Assembly: GCF_000184945.1 (NCBI RefSeq)
Contig: NZ_GL586311.1
Location: 1,651,684-1,713,499, forward strand
Direction: 5' to 3'
DNA length: 61,816 nucleotides
Source of the DNA: Segatella buccae ATCC 33574
GTDB lineage: Bacteria > Bacteroidota > Bacteroidia > Bacteroidales > Bacteroidaceae
Shown here: one piece after another, positions 38,801 through 53,800 of the stretch
How the letters are laid out: each line of letters begins with the position of its first letter
How positions within the stretch are numbered: the first letter of the stretch is position 1
The notes under the pieces: model-generated
What the model saw: the letters and a program-made list of their open reading frames with translations, nothing else
Database searches by the model: none
Told to the model about the DNA's origin: nothing
Translations under genes and position numbers: made by a program

Positions 38801-41800
38801 CAGATTGTAGTTTGCAGCCGTTTGGGGTGATAGACTATTAAGACGGGGCTAAGTTACGAATAATATTCAGATGACAGGCTATGTAGGGATTGTTTTTTAG
38901 GAATATTAACGGTTGGTCCGTGCGTTTGTCACTTGTCAAAGTGCCCCTGTCGGATGTAAACAAAAAAGAACTCAAAAGGGTACTGAGATTTGCCCATTTG
39001 CCCTTAAGAATTCCTTAGGGCTGAAATACGCGAAAAACGGGCACTTTTGTAAGGTGTTGATAATCAACCTGTTGACTATTTTGGAGATTTCTTGGCATCT
39101 TAAATGCCGGCTCACTTAGCCTGAACGGCTCGCTCAAACAGGCTCTTTGAGGCGGTCAAAGGGCCGTAGCGAAGTGGTCAAAGAGCCTCTTTTGCATGGT
39201 TGGATGGGCCGTTTTGCATCGAAAGGGGGAGAAAAGAGGAGGATTGGTGTGTTTTTCGTGGCATCCAATCGTCTGTTTCTCAAAGTCCAAATGTTACGCA
39301 ATTTTACTTTTTGTCGTGTTCTTTGCCAATCAAAACGATGTGGATAATGAAAAAGAGGGTGCGCCCATGACAGGCTGCACCCTCTGTTATGTGTCTTCTT
39401 GTCAGACCTTTTCCAAGGCTCCTGAACGTTTATCTGACCATCAGTTTCTCGCACTTCCGTGTGCCGTCGGTGTAGGTTGTCACCTTGATGGTCACTCCGT
39501 GTTGCGGCTGTTGCAACCGTCTGCCCGTGAGATCGTAGTAGGCTACCGACTGCCCGTCACTACCGGCATGGGCCGTTTTGATTCCCGTGGTGGTCGAAGT
39601 CGTGTTCGTTGCAATGTCATAGACAAGTCGCTTTGACACTTTCGTCACGCCTTTCACCCGATACAGGGTCTCCACTCCGATGGTTTTCGTTGCCGGGGGG
39701 AGAGCTGTGAAATAGACATACTTCTTGTTGGAGCTCCCCTGAATGGTGTGATAGTCGGAGAAAGTGAATGGTATTTCCTCCATGTCGTCGTCTCGTCTCA
39801 TTTTGGGATAGGCGGCCTTTTTGAAGGTGTAGGGCTTTCCGTCCACATATATTCTATAGGTGAGGAAGTCGGTGTCGAGTGCCATTCCGTCTGTATCCTT
39901 GTCTTGAATATTGATGACAAACTCCTGTCCGGAGGCATCGTAGCGGATAAAATCGGGAGTCTGCGGTGTGGCAGGCTTCAGTTCGTTGAACGAGAGGCGC
40001 AGTTGGTTGTAGGCTTGAAAGAGGTTCATGTTGCCGTTGTCGTCAATATTGTAGTTGACCAAGGCTGCATCGCCGTCAAGACCTGTCAGCGAACGGGCGG
40101 TTGCGTCATATTTCAAGCTGAACGAGGCCTGTTGTTCAAATTGCTCTTTGCCCGTCTGTTTGGCAGCGTAGGCCACGTATGGATCATCCTGTGAACTGAG
40201 GTTCACCATTTGCCGGGACAGAAAAACGATTGTGCCGTCGTCTCCGATTGTGCCTTTGAGCCATGCCTGCGGATATTTCGGATCCAACCCTTTCACGTAG
40301 AAATCTTTGCCGTCGAAATATCCCTTGGCTTTGGCCGCCCCCACAGTGTTGTCTGTCAGGATGTTGTTGTAGGTGAAGTTATACGAATCTAATTGTGCTT
40401 CAACCTCGTCTTTCTTCACAAACGTGGGGTTGGAGCCCTTGCCCAACATCTCGGAAAGGTCATTGCCGAGATAAAGGGCCAGACAGAGGCCTTGGTCCGT
40501 ATAGGTGATTTTGCCGGTGCCCTTGTCAATGGCGAGCTTGAAAGTCTCTGTCTCCACGGGTGCTCCTTGCTCGTTGGCCACATACAGCTGATAGTTTTCC
40601 TGCTTGTTGGGGGCATATCCTACGGCCTGCTTGTTGGCAAAGACGATGGTGTCGCCGGTCAGGTTCAGCTTTCCTTTGAGCAGGCCTTTCATCCGTTTGC
40701 GCGAAACGAAATTGGGCATATACACATCGCCATTGTCGCAAAAGGTGACTGCCACCTCGTTGTGATAGTCATATATGTTGCCCCCGGCATCATCGTGGGT
40801 CAGCAAGTCCATCAGATAGACGGTCTTCTTCCCCTCAGGAGCCTTGGTGAGCGTCTCGTCAGCGGCTTTCGTCCGGATTTTCCCGTAGGCAGCGTTGTTT
40901 TTCACCTGCGCGTGGCTGCTGGCCGTGAGGCCACACGCCACGACGCAAATTGATAGGAGTAAGTTTCTTTTCATGTTGTTTTTTGATGTGTTAAATGATG
41001 AATTTGTATAGACAGAAATGTGTCTTGTAAGGGCAAAGTTACGCATATTCCATGTGTTCGGCCAAACGCCGGGCGCATAAAATCACATTCACGCACGCGA
41101 AATACCCAGTTCTAAGTATGCCGATGGGAAGAAAAACGCTAACTTCCCGACTTTCTCATGCAATTCGGAGCCCGGGTTGTGAGTGCGGTTGCGTTCTTAT
41201 AAGCGGTTTGGCGAAATGCAAAAGAAAGCCCGGAAAGGGGTACAGGACTTCTGTAAGGGTTGAAAGATGGATGAGAGGTAATAAAAACGGATGCGCCATG
41301 GGCGCATCCGTTGAGATTGTTGTAATCAGCCGTAAGGGAAGGCTACCGGCTTGCAGGAATCCAACTGCGGTCGCTGCCGAACACCGTTGCAAGGGTAATC
41401 TTGGCTGCTTCTTTTTTGGTGAGTTGCCGGCTCCAAGGGGCACGACCGGCCGTAGAGGCTCCCGGTCCGCGGTTGTCGTATTCCATGTAGCGGGCGGTCT
41501 GTTCGTTGGAGGTCTTGCCCCAGTTGTGCCATCCCTCAGGGCGGATGTGTTGGCCGAGGTCGCAATCCATGAACAGCGTGTAGGCGTAGGGCCGCCACGG
41601 ACGCCCGAGATACACCTTGTCTACCTCGGAAGCTGCCGTAAGCCTGCAGTGATTGAACACGTAACCGAAGGCTTGGGCAGCCGGTGTGGAGGCAGCTGTG
41701 ATGTAGCTGTCGGCCTTACTGAAGATGGTGCAATCCTCAAACCACGCCGTGCTTGGACCGAAGATGAAGTCGGTGGTGCCCTCGATGTAGCAGCCGAGGA

Positions 41801-44800
41801 AATAGAGACGGGTGCCTCCCACGCCGGTGTAGACGGTGTCTTGGTTGCCGAGGAAGCGGCAGTTGACAAAGGCGATGCGGTCGCCCTCGGTGTGCAGGGC
41901 CACGGCCTGCCCGAGTCGGGCGGCATTGTTTTCTATCGTGATGTTCCGAAGCGTGATGTCGCTGCCTTCTATCTTCAATGTATAGGTGCGGAAAGTGCCC
42001 ATCGGCCGGCCGTTGTCAAGGCGTTTGATGTTGGCATGATCATCGTAGGTGATGATGGTTTGGTCGCGGTCTTCCCCACAGATCTCGATGTGGGTGAGCC
42101 AAGAGGGGATAATGAGCTTCTCCTTATAGATGCCCTTTTTGACGAATATCACTTTGTGATAGTCCATGAAGGCGCGGCACACCTCGATGGCATCATCGAT
42201 GTTGCGGAACTCGCAGGTGCCGTCGCGGGAGACGAAGAGCGTGTCGGGATTGTCATACTTGTTGGCGGCGTGTATGCCGGTGGCGGCCAACAGGAGTAAG
42301 GTGAGCAGTAGATTTTTCATTTTTATGTAGTTTTTGGTGTAAGTGCATGGCAGATCGGTGGAGTCTTTTGAGAGGCAAGAGCTTCCGGCCTTAGCACTAA
42401 AGCAGGAAGCCCTTGTCCCTCGGGGGGAGAGGAGCAGGTCAGATGATTTGCTGTATCTCCTGCAAACCCTCGATTTTCTTGAGATTGTTCATGATGACTC
42501 TGACATCTTCGCGGTCGTGTACGCGCAATTCGATGCTGCCGTCGAAGATGCCGTCGTCACTCTGAAAGGTGATTTTGTGGATGCTTACGGCCAACTGGTC
42601 GGAGATGACTTTCGACACATCGAGCAACATGCCCATGCGGTCGATGCCCCGCAGTTGGATGGTGGCATCGAAGAGGAGCTGCCTGTGCATCTCCCACTTG
42701 GCATCGACAATGCGGTTGCCGAAGCTGGATTTCAGTTTGGCTGCCACGGGACAAGACCGCTTGTGCAGTTCGATGCGGTTCTGATTGTCGATATAGCCCA
42801 TGATGTCGTCGCCGGGAATGGGGTGGCAGCAGTCGGGCATGATAAAGCGGGAGAAGTTTTGTTCGCTGACGATGATGGGCTTCTTCTTGTTGAAGTTCTT
42901 GTCTACGACCATCAGGTTGGGGGCAGCTGTGTCGGTTTGCGGTTCCTTGTCTTTCTTGCGGTCTTTGCCCATGAAAGGCACGTATCTTCTCCACCCGATG
43001 GTGTCGGTACCCTCTTTGCGTGATTTTCCCAACAGTTCGTCGTGGTCTTTCTCCCCCGGCAGGATGTTGTGTTCACCAATGGCCTGCAAGAGGTCTTCAT
43101 GTTTCTTCACATCGTGGAACTCGCAGAGCTTGTCAAGCACGGAGGTGGACAGTTCCATGTCGTGCTTCTTCAGCCATGCAGTGAGTATCTCCTCTCCCTT
43201 TTTCTGCGACTCGCGGTTGTCCCGGCGCAAAATGGCCAGTATCTTGCCGCGGGCCTTGGCCGTGGAGACGAAGTTGATCCACGAGGGCTGTACGTGCTGC
43301 GACTTGCTGGTGAGTATCTCCACTTGGTCGCCGCTTTGCAGTTTGTGGCTCAGCGGCACGAGCTTGTGGTTCACCTTGGCACCGATGCAGTGGCTGCCGA
43401 GGAAGGTGTGGATTTGGAATGCGAAGTCGAGGGCCGTGCATCCGGTGGGCATGGTGATGATCTCACCCTTGGGCGTGAAGACAAATATCTCGCTGGCAAA
43501 AAGGTTGAGTTTGATGGCATCGAGAAAGTCCATGGCATCGGGCTGTGGGTCGTCAAGTATTTCCTTGATGGTGCTCAGCCAGTCGTTGAACTCGCCCTCA
43601 TCCTCGCTGTATTCCTCGCCTTCCTTGTATTTCCAGTGGGCGGCAAAGCCTTGTTCGGCCACCTCGTTCATGCGGTCGCTGCGTATCTGCACCTCTATCC
43701 AACGCCCCTGTTTGGACATGAGCGTGACGTGGAGGGCCTGATAACCGTTGGCCTTGGGGTGGTTGAGCCAGTCGCGCAGGCGGTCGGGATGACTCTTGTA
43801 TATCTTGCTGATAGCCACGTAGATGTTGAAGCATTCGTTGATTTCGTCTTGACGGTGCTTGGGCGTGAAGATGATGCGCACGGCCAGAATGTCGTAGATT
43901 TCATCAAACGACACATGCTTGTTCTGCATCTTGTTCCAAATGGAATAAGGACTCTTCACACGGGCCTTGATGGTGTATTCGATGCCCATCTTGTCAAGGG
44001 CTTCCTTGATGGGTTGGGTGAACTGACTGAAGAGGGTGTCGCGTTGCGCCTGGGTGGACGCCAGCTTGCGCTCGATATTGGCATACTCTTCGGGATGGTC
44101 GTACTTGAAGCTCAGGTCTTCCAGTTCGGTCTTGATTTTGTTCAGTCCGAGACGGTTGGCCAGCGGTGCATAGATGTAGAGGGTCTCGCCGGCAATCTTA
44201 TATTGCTTGTTGGGCGGTTGCGAACTGAGTGTACGCATATTGTGCAGACGGTCACAAATCTTGATGAGTATCACACGGATGTCGTCACTCATGGTGAGCA
44301 GCAACTTTTTGAAGTTTTCTGCCTGGGCCGAAGCGCGGTCACCGAAGATACCGCCCGAAATCTTGGTCAGGCCGTCCACGATTTGCGCTATCTTCGGGCC
44401 GAAGATGTTCTCAATGTCCTCTACCGTGTAGTCGGTGTCTTCCACCACGTCGTGGAGCAGGGCCGAGCAGATGCTCGTGGAACCCAGGCCCATTTCCTCG
44501 CAGGCGATGCGGGCCACGGCAATGGGGTGCATGATATAAGGTACGCCCGACAAGCGGCGGACGCCTTTGTGCGCTTGGCGAGCAAAATTGAAGGCTTTGG
44601 TGATGATGTCCACCTTTTTGCGGTGGCGCGAAGCCAGATAAATGTCGAGCAACTCTTGGAAGGCCGTAGTGATCATCAGGTCGTCGGCAGCTTCTCTTTC
44701 CTTGTCCTTGATGGCTTGTTCGTCCATGTTCATGCTGAATGTATGATATATAAGGTGTGGTGTTTGGGCTAATGCAAAAACCCGACCGACAGCCTGTGTG

Positions 44801-47800
44801 GTGTCTTTCCACAACAGACAGTCGGCCGGGCATGGCCTTGGTTTATTTCACCTTGATTTTCTTTCCGGCACGGATCCCCGATCCGCTGATGCCGTTCAGT
44901 CGTTTGAGTTTCTTCACGGTGGTGTGGTTGCGTGCGGCAATCTCTGAAAGCGTGTCACCGCTCCTCACGGTCACGCTCTTGTTGCGTGCCGAGCGTTTCT
45001 TGCTGCGCTTGCCCCGGCTCTGGCGACTGCTACGCGAACTGCTGCTCCGGGTATAGGTTCGGGGGCTCCGAGTGTAGGTTGGTGTCTCGTCGTTCACCTC
45101 CACTTCGTCACGTTTGAGCAACAGTTCGTCGGCCTTGTAGCTGTATATCGAGTCTTCATTGTCGATGAACATGCCTATCAGTGAGGTGGGCAGGCGCACG
45201 GCCATCGGCTCGTTGAGCCCGTTGATCACATCGCGGCGGTATTGTGGATTGAGTGAGCGTAGCTCGTCCATGCCTATGTTGAGCACCTTGGCTATCTGCT
45301 GCAAGTGTACGTCCTTGTCCACGACCACAGTGTCGGTCTTTGCCGGCAGCTCCGTGACCATCGGACAGATGTTATGGTCGCAGTAGTAGTTCATGATGTA
45401 GTTGGCTGCGATGAAGGCCGGCACGTAGCCCCGTGTCTCTTTGGGGAGATAGGGGTAGATGTTCCAGTAGTCGGCGTTGCCCTTGGCGCGATGGATGGCC
45501 TGGTTTACCTTGTCGGGCCCACAGTTGTAGGCGGCAATCACAAGATTCCAGTCATCGTAGATTTTGTAGAGGTCGCTCAGGTAGTGGGCGGCGGCGTAGG
45601 AGGCCTTCACCGGGTCGCGACGCTCGTCTACAAGTGAATTGACTTTCAGGCCGTAGCGTTTGCCGGTGGCCAGCATGAACTGCCAAAGGCCGGTGGCCCC
45701 TACGCGGGAAACGGCTGTGGGGTTGAGTGCCGACTCGATGACGGGCAGGTATTTCAGTTCCAAAGGCAGGTTATAAGTTTCCAGTGCCTGCTCGAAGATG
45801 GGCATGTAGAAGTTGGTGGCTCCCAGCATATAGCTCACGGAACGGCGAAGCCGGCCGCTGTATCGGTCGATAAACTGCCTCACCACATCGTTGTAAGGCA
45901 TCTCAATGACAGTTGGCATACGCTTCAGGCGGTCTATGTACACCTCCTTGTCAAACACAGGATTGACATCGCGGTAGTGGCAGTTGGTGTCGGGTTGCAG
46001 GTAGTTCTTCGCATTATACTGGTGGAGCAGGCTGTCGAGTTCGTAGCTCATGCCTTCGGGAAGATCTATCACTTCCTGATTTCCTTGTGCATCGGTCACT
46101 GTGATTTCTTTGTCGTTGTCGGTCTGCGCCTGCATCGCGCACGCGCCACCGAATATCATTGCGACCATCAATAAACGGATTTTCTTCATTCTGTATTCCT
46201 TAACTTATATATGGTTTGAGTTTGGGTGTTGTTTAAAAGGTGAGGCTGCATTGCAGTCCCAGTGCCCCCGATTCCCATGGGTGGCTCATGGTCATATTGC
46301 TGTTGATGATGGCCGGTTGGATGTGCAGGCTGAGGTCTCTCGATATGTCGAAGTCGGAAAGGGAAGCATCGACGTAGGCATCAATGACCGAGAGTGCATA
46401 AACCCCGATGAGGGCAAATACGCTCATGTCGCGCCAGCGGCGGTAGCGGTCTTTCCGTTTGCGGAAGAGCTCTTGATAGCGTGTCCTGTTAGACTCGTCG
46501 ATTTTGTTGCCTAAATGCAGAAACTGGTTGTAACTCTGCGTGGTCGGGTCGTTATCCATGATGTCCATATACGCCTGCGAGTAGTCATGATACATCATGT
46601 TGTTCCAAGTCATGGCATAGGCACAGCCTACAAAGCCCCCGTAGAGTATGGGGAGTTTCCAGTATTTGCGATTGTATATCTGGCCTGCCCCGGGCAATAC
46701 AAGCGACAGCCACATGGCCCGTTTGGTCTCCGGACGCCACGTTGTCCAGTCACGCTTGGTGCGTTCTGGCTTTTGGGGAGTCGTCGAAACGGTCCCGGAC
46801 ACGACCGGCTTGTCTGTCGGAAACGAGTCGACAACGCTTTCGATATTGCCGGTAGAGACTTGTCCGACATGTTCTTGGGCCCACGTTCCGGACGCGGCAA
46901 GCAGCAATGCTGCAACGAGGCATAACCGTGATACTGTTCCTTTCACAACGAGAATCTTAGTCTTTCAGTTTGTCGAAAACATTCATGATGCGTTCCAGTT
47001 CAGCCTCGTTGGCAAAGGGAATGCTGATTTTGCCCTTGCCTTTGGAGGAACAGGTCATCTGAACCTTCGTGTTGAAAAAGCCCGAGAGGTGCTCTTTCAG
47101 CAGATTGAACTCTTCGGGCAACTGCGATTTGGCTGCAATCTTTTTCTTTCCGGCCTCTATGTCAATGCCGTTTTTGAGTTGCTGCACCAGCTCTTCCACT
47201 TTGCGCACGGAAAAACCGTTCTTCTGAATTTCCTTGAAGAGTTTGATTTGGAGTGACGGACTGTCGAGTGCCAACAGTGCCCGGGCGTGTCCCATGTCTA
47301 TTTCTTTCTTCTGGAGTGCCATCTGCACTTGTGCCGGCAGTTTCAACAGTCGCAGGTAGTTGGCTATGGCCGCACGGCTTTTGCCAACGCGTTCCGAGAT
47401 CTTTTCCTGTGTCATGCCACTCTTCTCCAACAGATGCTCGTATGCTAAAGCTATTTCTATCGAGTTGAGATCTTCGCGTTGGATGTTCTCCACCAATGCC
47501 ATTTCCATGACGTTTTCGTCATCGATGGTGCGGATATAGGCCGGAATGGCTTTTAGTCCGGCCAACTGTGAGGCCCTCCAACGGCGCTCGCCGGCAATGA
47601 TCTGAAACCGGTTGTCGTCGGTCTGCCGTAGGGTGATGGGCTGGATGATACCTATTTGGCGTATGCTGTGGGCCAGTTCTTGCAATGCTTCCTCGTCAAA
47701 CTCGCGGCGAGGCTGGTTGGGATTGGCCTCTATCCGGTCTATTGCCACCTCGTTGATGGTGCTGCTGCCCTGTGTACGCACCGTCTCGGTGGAGATGAGT

Positions 47801-50800
47801 GCATCAAGGCCCCGCCCGAGAGCGTTGCTTTTGGCGTTGGAATTGAATTTCTTGTGTACTGCCATCTGTCTTCGGATGAAGTTGTATTTATTGTGGAGTA
47901 GGACGGGAGATAGTCGAAAATTGTTGCTGTCGATTTTCTTGTAGTGTCTTGTTCTGCCCCTGTCTTTTTCTATTGTCTGTTAGCTGTTCTTGTTGATGAT
48001 CTCCTTTGCCAGTGCCAAGTGGTTTTTGGAACCTGTGGAGTCGGCGTCATAGAGTATCACAGGTAGGCCGTGGCTTGGGCTCTCACTGAGTTTTACATTG
48101 CGCTGAATGACGGTCTTGAACACCAATTCTTGGAAATGCCGCTTCACCTCGTCATAAATTTGATTGGCCAGGCGCAGACGGCTGTCATACATGGTGAGCA
48201 AGAACCCTTCTATCTCAAGTTTCGGGTTGAGTTTGCTCTTGATGATGCGGATGGTGTTGAGCAGTTTGCTGATGCCTTCCAAAGCAAAATACTCGCACTG
48301 TACGGGTATGATGACCGAGTCGGCAGCCGTGAGCGAATTGACCGTGATCAGGCCCAGTGAGGGCGAACAGTCTATCAGTATGTAATCATATTCGTCGCGT
48401 ATCGGGGCCAAAAGATTCTTGATGACTTTCTCCCGATTCTCAAGGTTCAACATCTCGATTTCGGCCCCCACCAAGTCGATGTGGCTGGGGATGATGTCCA
48501 GTCCCTCTATGTCGGTGGTGTAGATTGCTTCGTGGACATCGGCATGGTCGATGATGCACTCGTAGAGCGAACAGTCCACCTCTTTGATGTCTACGCCCAA
48601 ACCACTTGAGGCATTGGCCTGTGGGTCGGCATCAACAACAAGCACCGTTTTCTCAAGTGTGGCCAGAGATGCTGCCAAGTTGATGGTGGTGGTGGTCTTG
48701 CCCACACCGCCTTTTTGGTTAGCCAGAGCTATGATTTTTGCCATTGTCTTCTTCTTTCAAATACCAATATGTAGTTTGCAAAGTTACATATTTTATGCGA
48801 GAAACGCGCCGTTTACACCTTTTTTTAGTAATTTTGCATCGAAATCAAGATGAAAATGAAGAATTTTAAGAAACCTTTTATTCTTATATCCAACGACGAC
48901 GGCTATCATGCCAATGGCATCAAGACGCTGGTACGCATCCTTTCCGGTGTGGCCGAACTTTTGGTCTGTGCCCCCGAAGCCGCTCGTTCGGGTTTTTCCT
49001 GTGCTTTTTCGGCCACCACGCCGCTGCGTCTCAAGCGCCGCCACAATATGGGAGATGTGGAAGTGTGGTCATGCAACGGCACACCGGTTGATTGTGTGAA
49101 ACTTGCGCTCGACCGTTTCTGTCGCAACCGTCGTCCTGATCTCATCATCGGCGGCATCAACCACGGTGACAATTCTTCGGTCAACAATCATTATTCGGGC
49201 ACTTTAGGTGTAGCTAAGGAGGGATGTCTGAAATACATTCCGTCGATAGCCTTTTCCAGTTGCAACTACGATGAGGATGCCGACCTTTCACCGTTGTCCG
49301 ACCATATCCTGTCGATAGTGATGAAAGTTTACAAAGACGGACTTCCTAAAGGCACTTGCCTGAATGTCAATTTTCCCGTGCAACCACCTTTCAAGGGAGT
49401 GAAAATATGCCGTATGACATACGGTAGCTGGACCAATGAAGTGGTGGCAAGGCACCATCCGCGCGGCTATGACTATTATTGGATGGTGGGTGAATATGTC
49501 AATGACGAGCCTGAAGCGGAAGATACCGATCAATGGGCTGTAAATCACGGTTATGTAGCTATCACACCTACGCGAATCGATGTTACTGACTATGACTTTG
49601 CAGAGCAGTTGAAGACATGGAGTCTCTAATAAGTTTTCCATTACCGGGAGGTTTTAGGGCAAGTGCCAATTTGTAATACTGAAGTTATGAGATACTATTT
49701 GATAGTAGGTGAAGCCAGTGGAGATCTTCATGCCAGTAGGCTAATGCGTTCGTTGAAAAATGCGGACGAATTGGCCGAGTTCCGCTTCTTTGGCGGCGAT
49801 GTGATGGCTGCCGAGGGCGGTACGCTTGTCAAGCACTATCGCGATTTGGCCTATATGGGTTTTGTGCCTGTGTTGCTCCACTTGAACACGATATTCAAGA
49901 ACATGGCTTTCTGTAAGCGCGACATAGTGGCTTGGAATCCCGATGTGGTAATTTTAGTGGATTATCCGGGATTTAATCTCAACATAGCCAAGTTTGTGCA
50001 TGCCAAGACCCACATTCCCGTCTATTACTACATCTCCCCCAAAATATGGGCTTGGAAGGAATGGCGCATCAAGCGTATCAAGCGCGATGTGCGGGAAATG
50101 TTTTCCATTCTGCCTTTTGAAGTTCCTTTTTATGAGGAAAAGCACAAGTTTCCCATCCATTATGTGGGCAATCCCACGGCTCAGGAAGTGGCCGAATTTC
50201 GTGCTTCCTATGACGAGACGCGTGAGGAGTTTTGTGCCGCCAACGGTCTTGATGCCGACCGCCCCGTTATTGCCCTGCTTGCCGGCAGTCGCAAGCAGGA
50301 AATCAAAGACAACCTACCGGCCATGATAGAGGCGGCCGAGAAGTTTGTCGACTATCAAATGGTGCTGGCCGGTGCACCCTCCATTGATGACGGATATTAT
50401 GAGAGATTCATTAAGGGCACGCCTGTCAAACTGGTTAAAGACAGCACCTATCAACTCTTGAGCCACTCGTCGGCAGCACTGGTGACCAGTGGCACCGCCA
50501 CGCTTGAGACTGCTCTATTCGACGTTCCGCAAGTGGTGTGCTATGAAACCCCCGTACCCAAGCTCATCCGGTTTGCTTTCAATCATATTATTAAGGTGAA
50601 ATTCATCTCGTTGGTCAATCTCATTGCCGACCGCGAAGTTGTTCCGGAACTACTGGCCGACCGCTTCACCACCGATAATATCCTGTCTGCGCTGCGTCGC
50701 ATTCTGCCGGGTGGGGCTGGTCGTGAGCAGATGTTGGCCGACTATCGGGAAGTACGACAGAAATTGGGCGACACCGTCGCTCCTGACAATGCCGCCCATA

Positions 50801-53800
50801 TCATGGTTGATTTGTTGATAAACCGTTTTCTTTAGAGGTCGATCTCTGTGTTATGCAGGGACGGCCTTTTTTGATTTTCCAGCTTTTCGTGTTTCGTCAA
50901 GGGGTGTATTGGCGTAAGGTGTTGCGCACCAACTGGCCCCACGGTTTGATGACTCCAGTTTGCCAAATGCCTGTCGATTGGGCACCGGGCAACAGCATGG
51001 AGCAGGTCTCGTCTTTATCGGAAATCGACCAGTTGACCCAACTAACCTTGTTTCTTTCCATCGTTTCCAGCCATTTCCGGTATTCTTCCCGGTCTAACGG
51101 CCCGTCTCCGGAAGCTTCCATTCCCGCACATTCGCTTACAAATACCGGTAAGCCGCCTTTCACGGCAGTCTCCAATTTGCTGCGCAGTCCGTCTTTGTGG
51201 GTAGCGGCATAGAAATGGAGCGTGTACATCACATTGCTGACACCTTCGAGCGGACTCGCGGCCACGAGGTCGATGTCCTGATCCCAATGGGGGCATCCCA
51301 TGAGAATGATATTGTCGGGATCGTACTTGCGTATCTCGGCAATAACCGTCCGGGCATACGTTTTCAAGCTTTCCCACGAGTCGTCTATGGGCTCGTTGTA
51401 GAGTTCGTAGATGATATTGGGATATTTGCCATATTTCCTGGCCATTTGTCCGAAGAAGTCTTTTGCTTCTTCGGTGTACATGTCGTGTGCGTGCCAGTCG
51501 ATGATGACATAGAGGCCGTTCTTGATGGCCGACTTGATGACAGGGGTGATGCAGCTGATTGCAAATTGGGGATTCTCCAGATAGTTGTTGTCTATCTTCA
51601 CTCCCATGGCGGCACGCACCACTGTGGCGTGCCAGTCGTCGGCCAGCCACTTCACCGCCTGCTTGTTGTAGAACCGTGGCCACAGGTTGTGCCAGCCCAA
51701 ACTGACTCCCCGCAACACGACGGGCTGCCCCTTGTGATCGCACAACTGTGCGCCTTTCACTTGCAGTTGTCCCCATTGTTTCACCGGTTTTGTCGCCTGA
51801 ATGGCCTGCAAAGACAGCATCAGCAGCAGCGAAAAGAAAAGCCTCTTCATCGTCTTATGGTTTGAAGTGTGAGACGTTATTTTGGATTGGTGGGCCCGAG
51901 TGGCTATGCGAATAGCTGTAGAGTGTAAAGATAGACCACCGCAGCCGGAATGGCCATGAGCGACGAGTCAAACCGGTCGAGCATACCGCCGTGTCCCGGC
52001 AATATGTTGCCGCTGTCCTTGATGCCCAATGTACGCTTGAACAAACTCTCCACGAGGTCTCCCCATGTCCCGAACACCACTACCACAAGCCCAAGGCCGA
52101 GCCACTGCCACAGCGGCATACCGGCCACAAGGCCATCCGTCTGCCCGACGTTGAGGAAGTAGATGATGGCTGCGGCTATCATTACAAACACCGCTCCTCC
52201 TATGCTTCCCTCCCAGCTTTTTCCCGGGCTGATGCGTGGGAAGAGTTTGTGCCTGCCCAAGAGCGAACCGCTGCAATAGGCTCCGGTGTCGTTGGTCCAA
52301 AGAAAGATGAACAGGCTCAGCGGCAGCAGCCATTCAAAGGTCACGTTGCCATCAGGCGTGCTGCGGAAAGCCAGCACGTTGATCATTGAGAAGGGGAGGG
52401 CGATGTACATCTGGCTGAGCATGGTGTAGGCCCAGTTATTGATGGGATTGGTCTGTTTGAGATAAAGTTCGCTCACGAGCAGATAGACCACCGTGAGCAG
52501 ATAGGGCACAAAAGCCGCCGAGGGTGTGAGCCCGCTGCAATAACCTGCCACGGCCAGAAAGAAGTAAATGCCTGCCGCCGTCGATATGAAACGGTTCACG
52601 GCTACATTTTCCGATTGGTTCACCAAGCCGGTAAACTCCCATATTGTCAGCCCCGTGATGGCAGCAAAGAGCAGTATCATCACGTCGGGCCGGAAAGAGA
52701 TGCCCACCACCATGATGGCCACAAACACGGCACCCGTAATGGCCCGTATAATCAGGTTTTTCACTTTCTCACTCATGATGTGCAGTCTTTATTTATCCTC
52801 GTCGTTCTTTTCCTCGCTTTTCATTTTCTCATGTTCCTTGATGGCCGCCTGCACCTCGGGCAGATTCTTCACCGTCTCGTCGTCGGCTGCTGTCTCTTTG
52901 ACAGCCTCCGAAGCCGACGGACTGTTACCGCCAGCCTGCGTTTCGTTCATGATTTCCTGACTGCGGCTCACCCACGGACGCTTGCCGAAGATTTTCTCCA
53001 CATCTTCCGCAAATATCACCTCACGCTTGATGAGCAGTTCGGCCAGTGTGTTGTGCCCCTCCTTGTGCTCGGTCAAGATGCGCTTGGCCCGCTCGTATTG
53101 TTCGTTGACCATCTTCAGCACTTCCTCATCAAGCAACTTGGCCGTCGACTCGGAGTAGGGACGCTGAAACTGATATTCATTGTTGTTGTAATAGCAGATG
53201 TTGGGCAGCTTTTCGCTCATACCTGCGTAGGCAATCATACCGAAAGCACTCTTGGTGGCCCGTTCGAGATCGTTCATGGCTCCGGTGGAGATATGCCCCG
53301 TGAAAAGCTCTTCGGCGGCACGGCCTCCCATGAGCGAGCACATCTCGTCGAGCATCTGCTCCTTGGTCGTGATTTGCCGTTCCTCGGGCAGATACCATGC
53401 GGCCCCAAGGGCCTGCCCACGCGGCACGATGCTCACTTTGACGAGTGGGTTGGCATACCGGCAGAACCAACTGATGGTGGCGTGTCCGGCTTCGTGGAGG
53501 GCTATGGAGCGTTTCTCCTCGGCTGTCATCACCTTGGTTTTCTTTTCCAGTCCGCCGATGATGCGGTCCACGGCGTCAAGGAAGTCTTGTTTGGTCACGG
53601 CACTGCGGTCGTGGCGTGCGGCAATGAGAGCCGCCTCGTTGCACACGTTGGCTATGTCGGCCCCCGAGAATCCCGGTGTCTGGCGAGCCAGCAGGTCGAT
53701 ATCCACCGAGTCGTCCACCTTGACAGGTTTCAGATGCACTTGAAATATCTCTTTGCGCTCGTTAAGGTCGGGCAAGTCTACATGTATCTGGCGGTCGAAG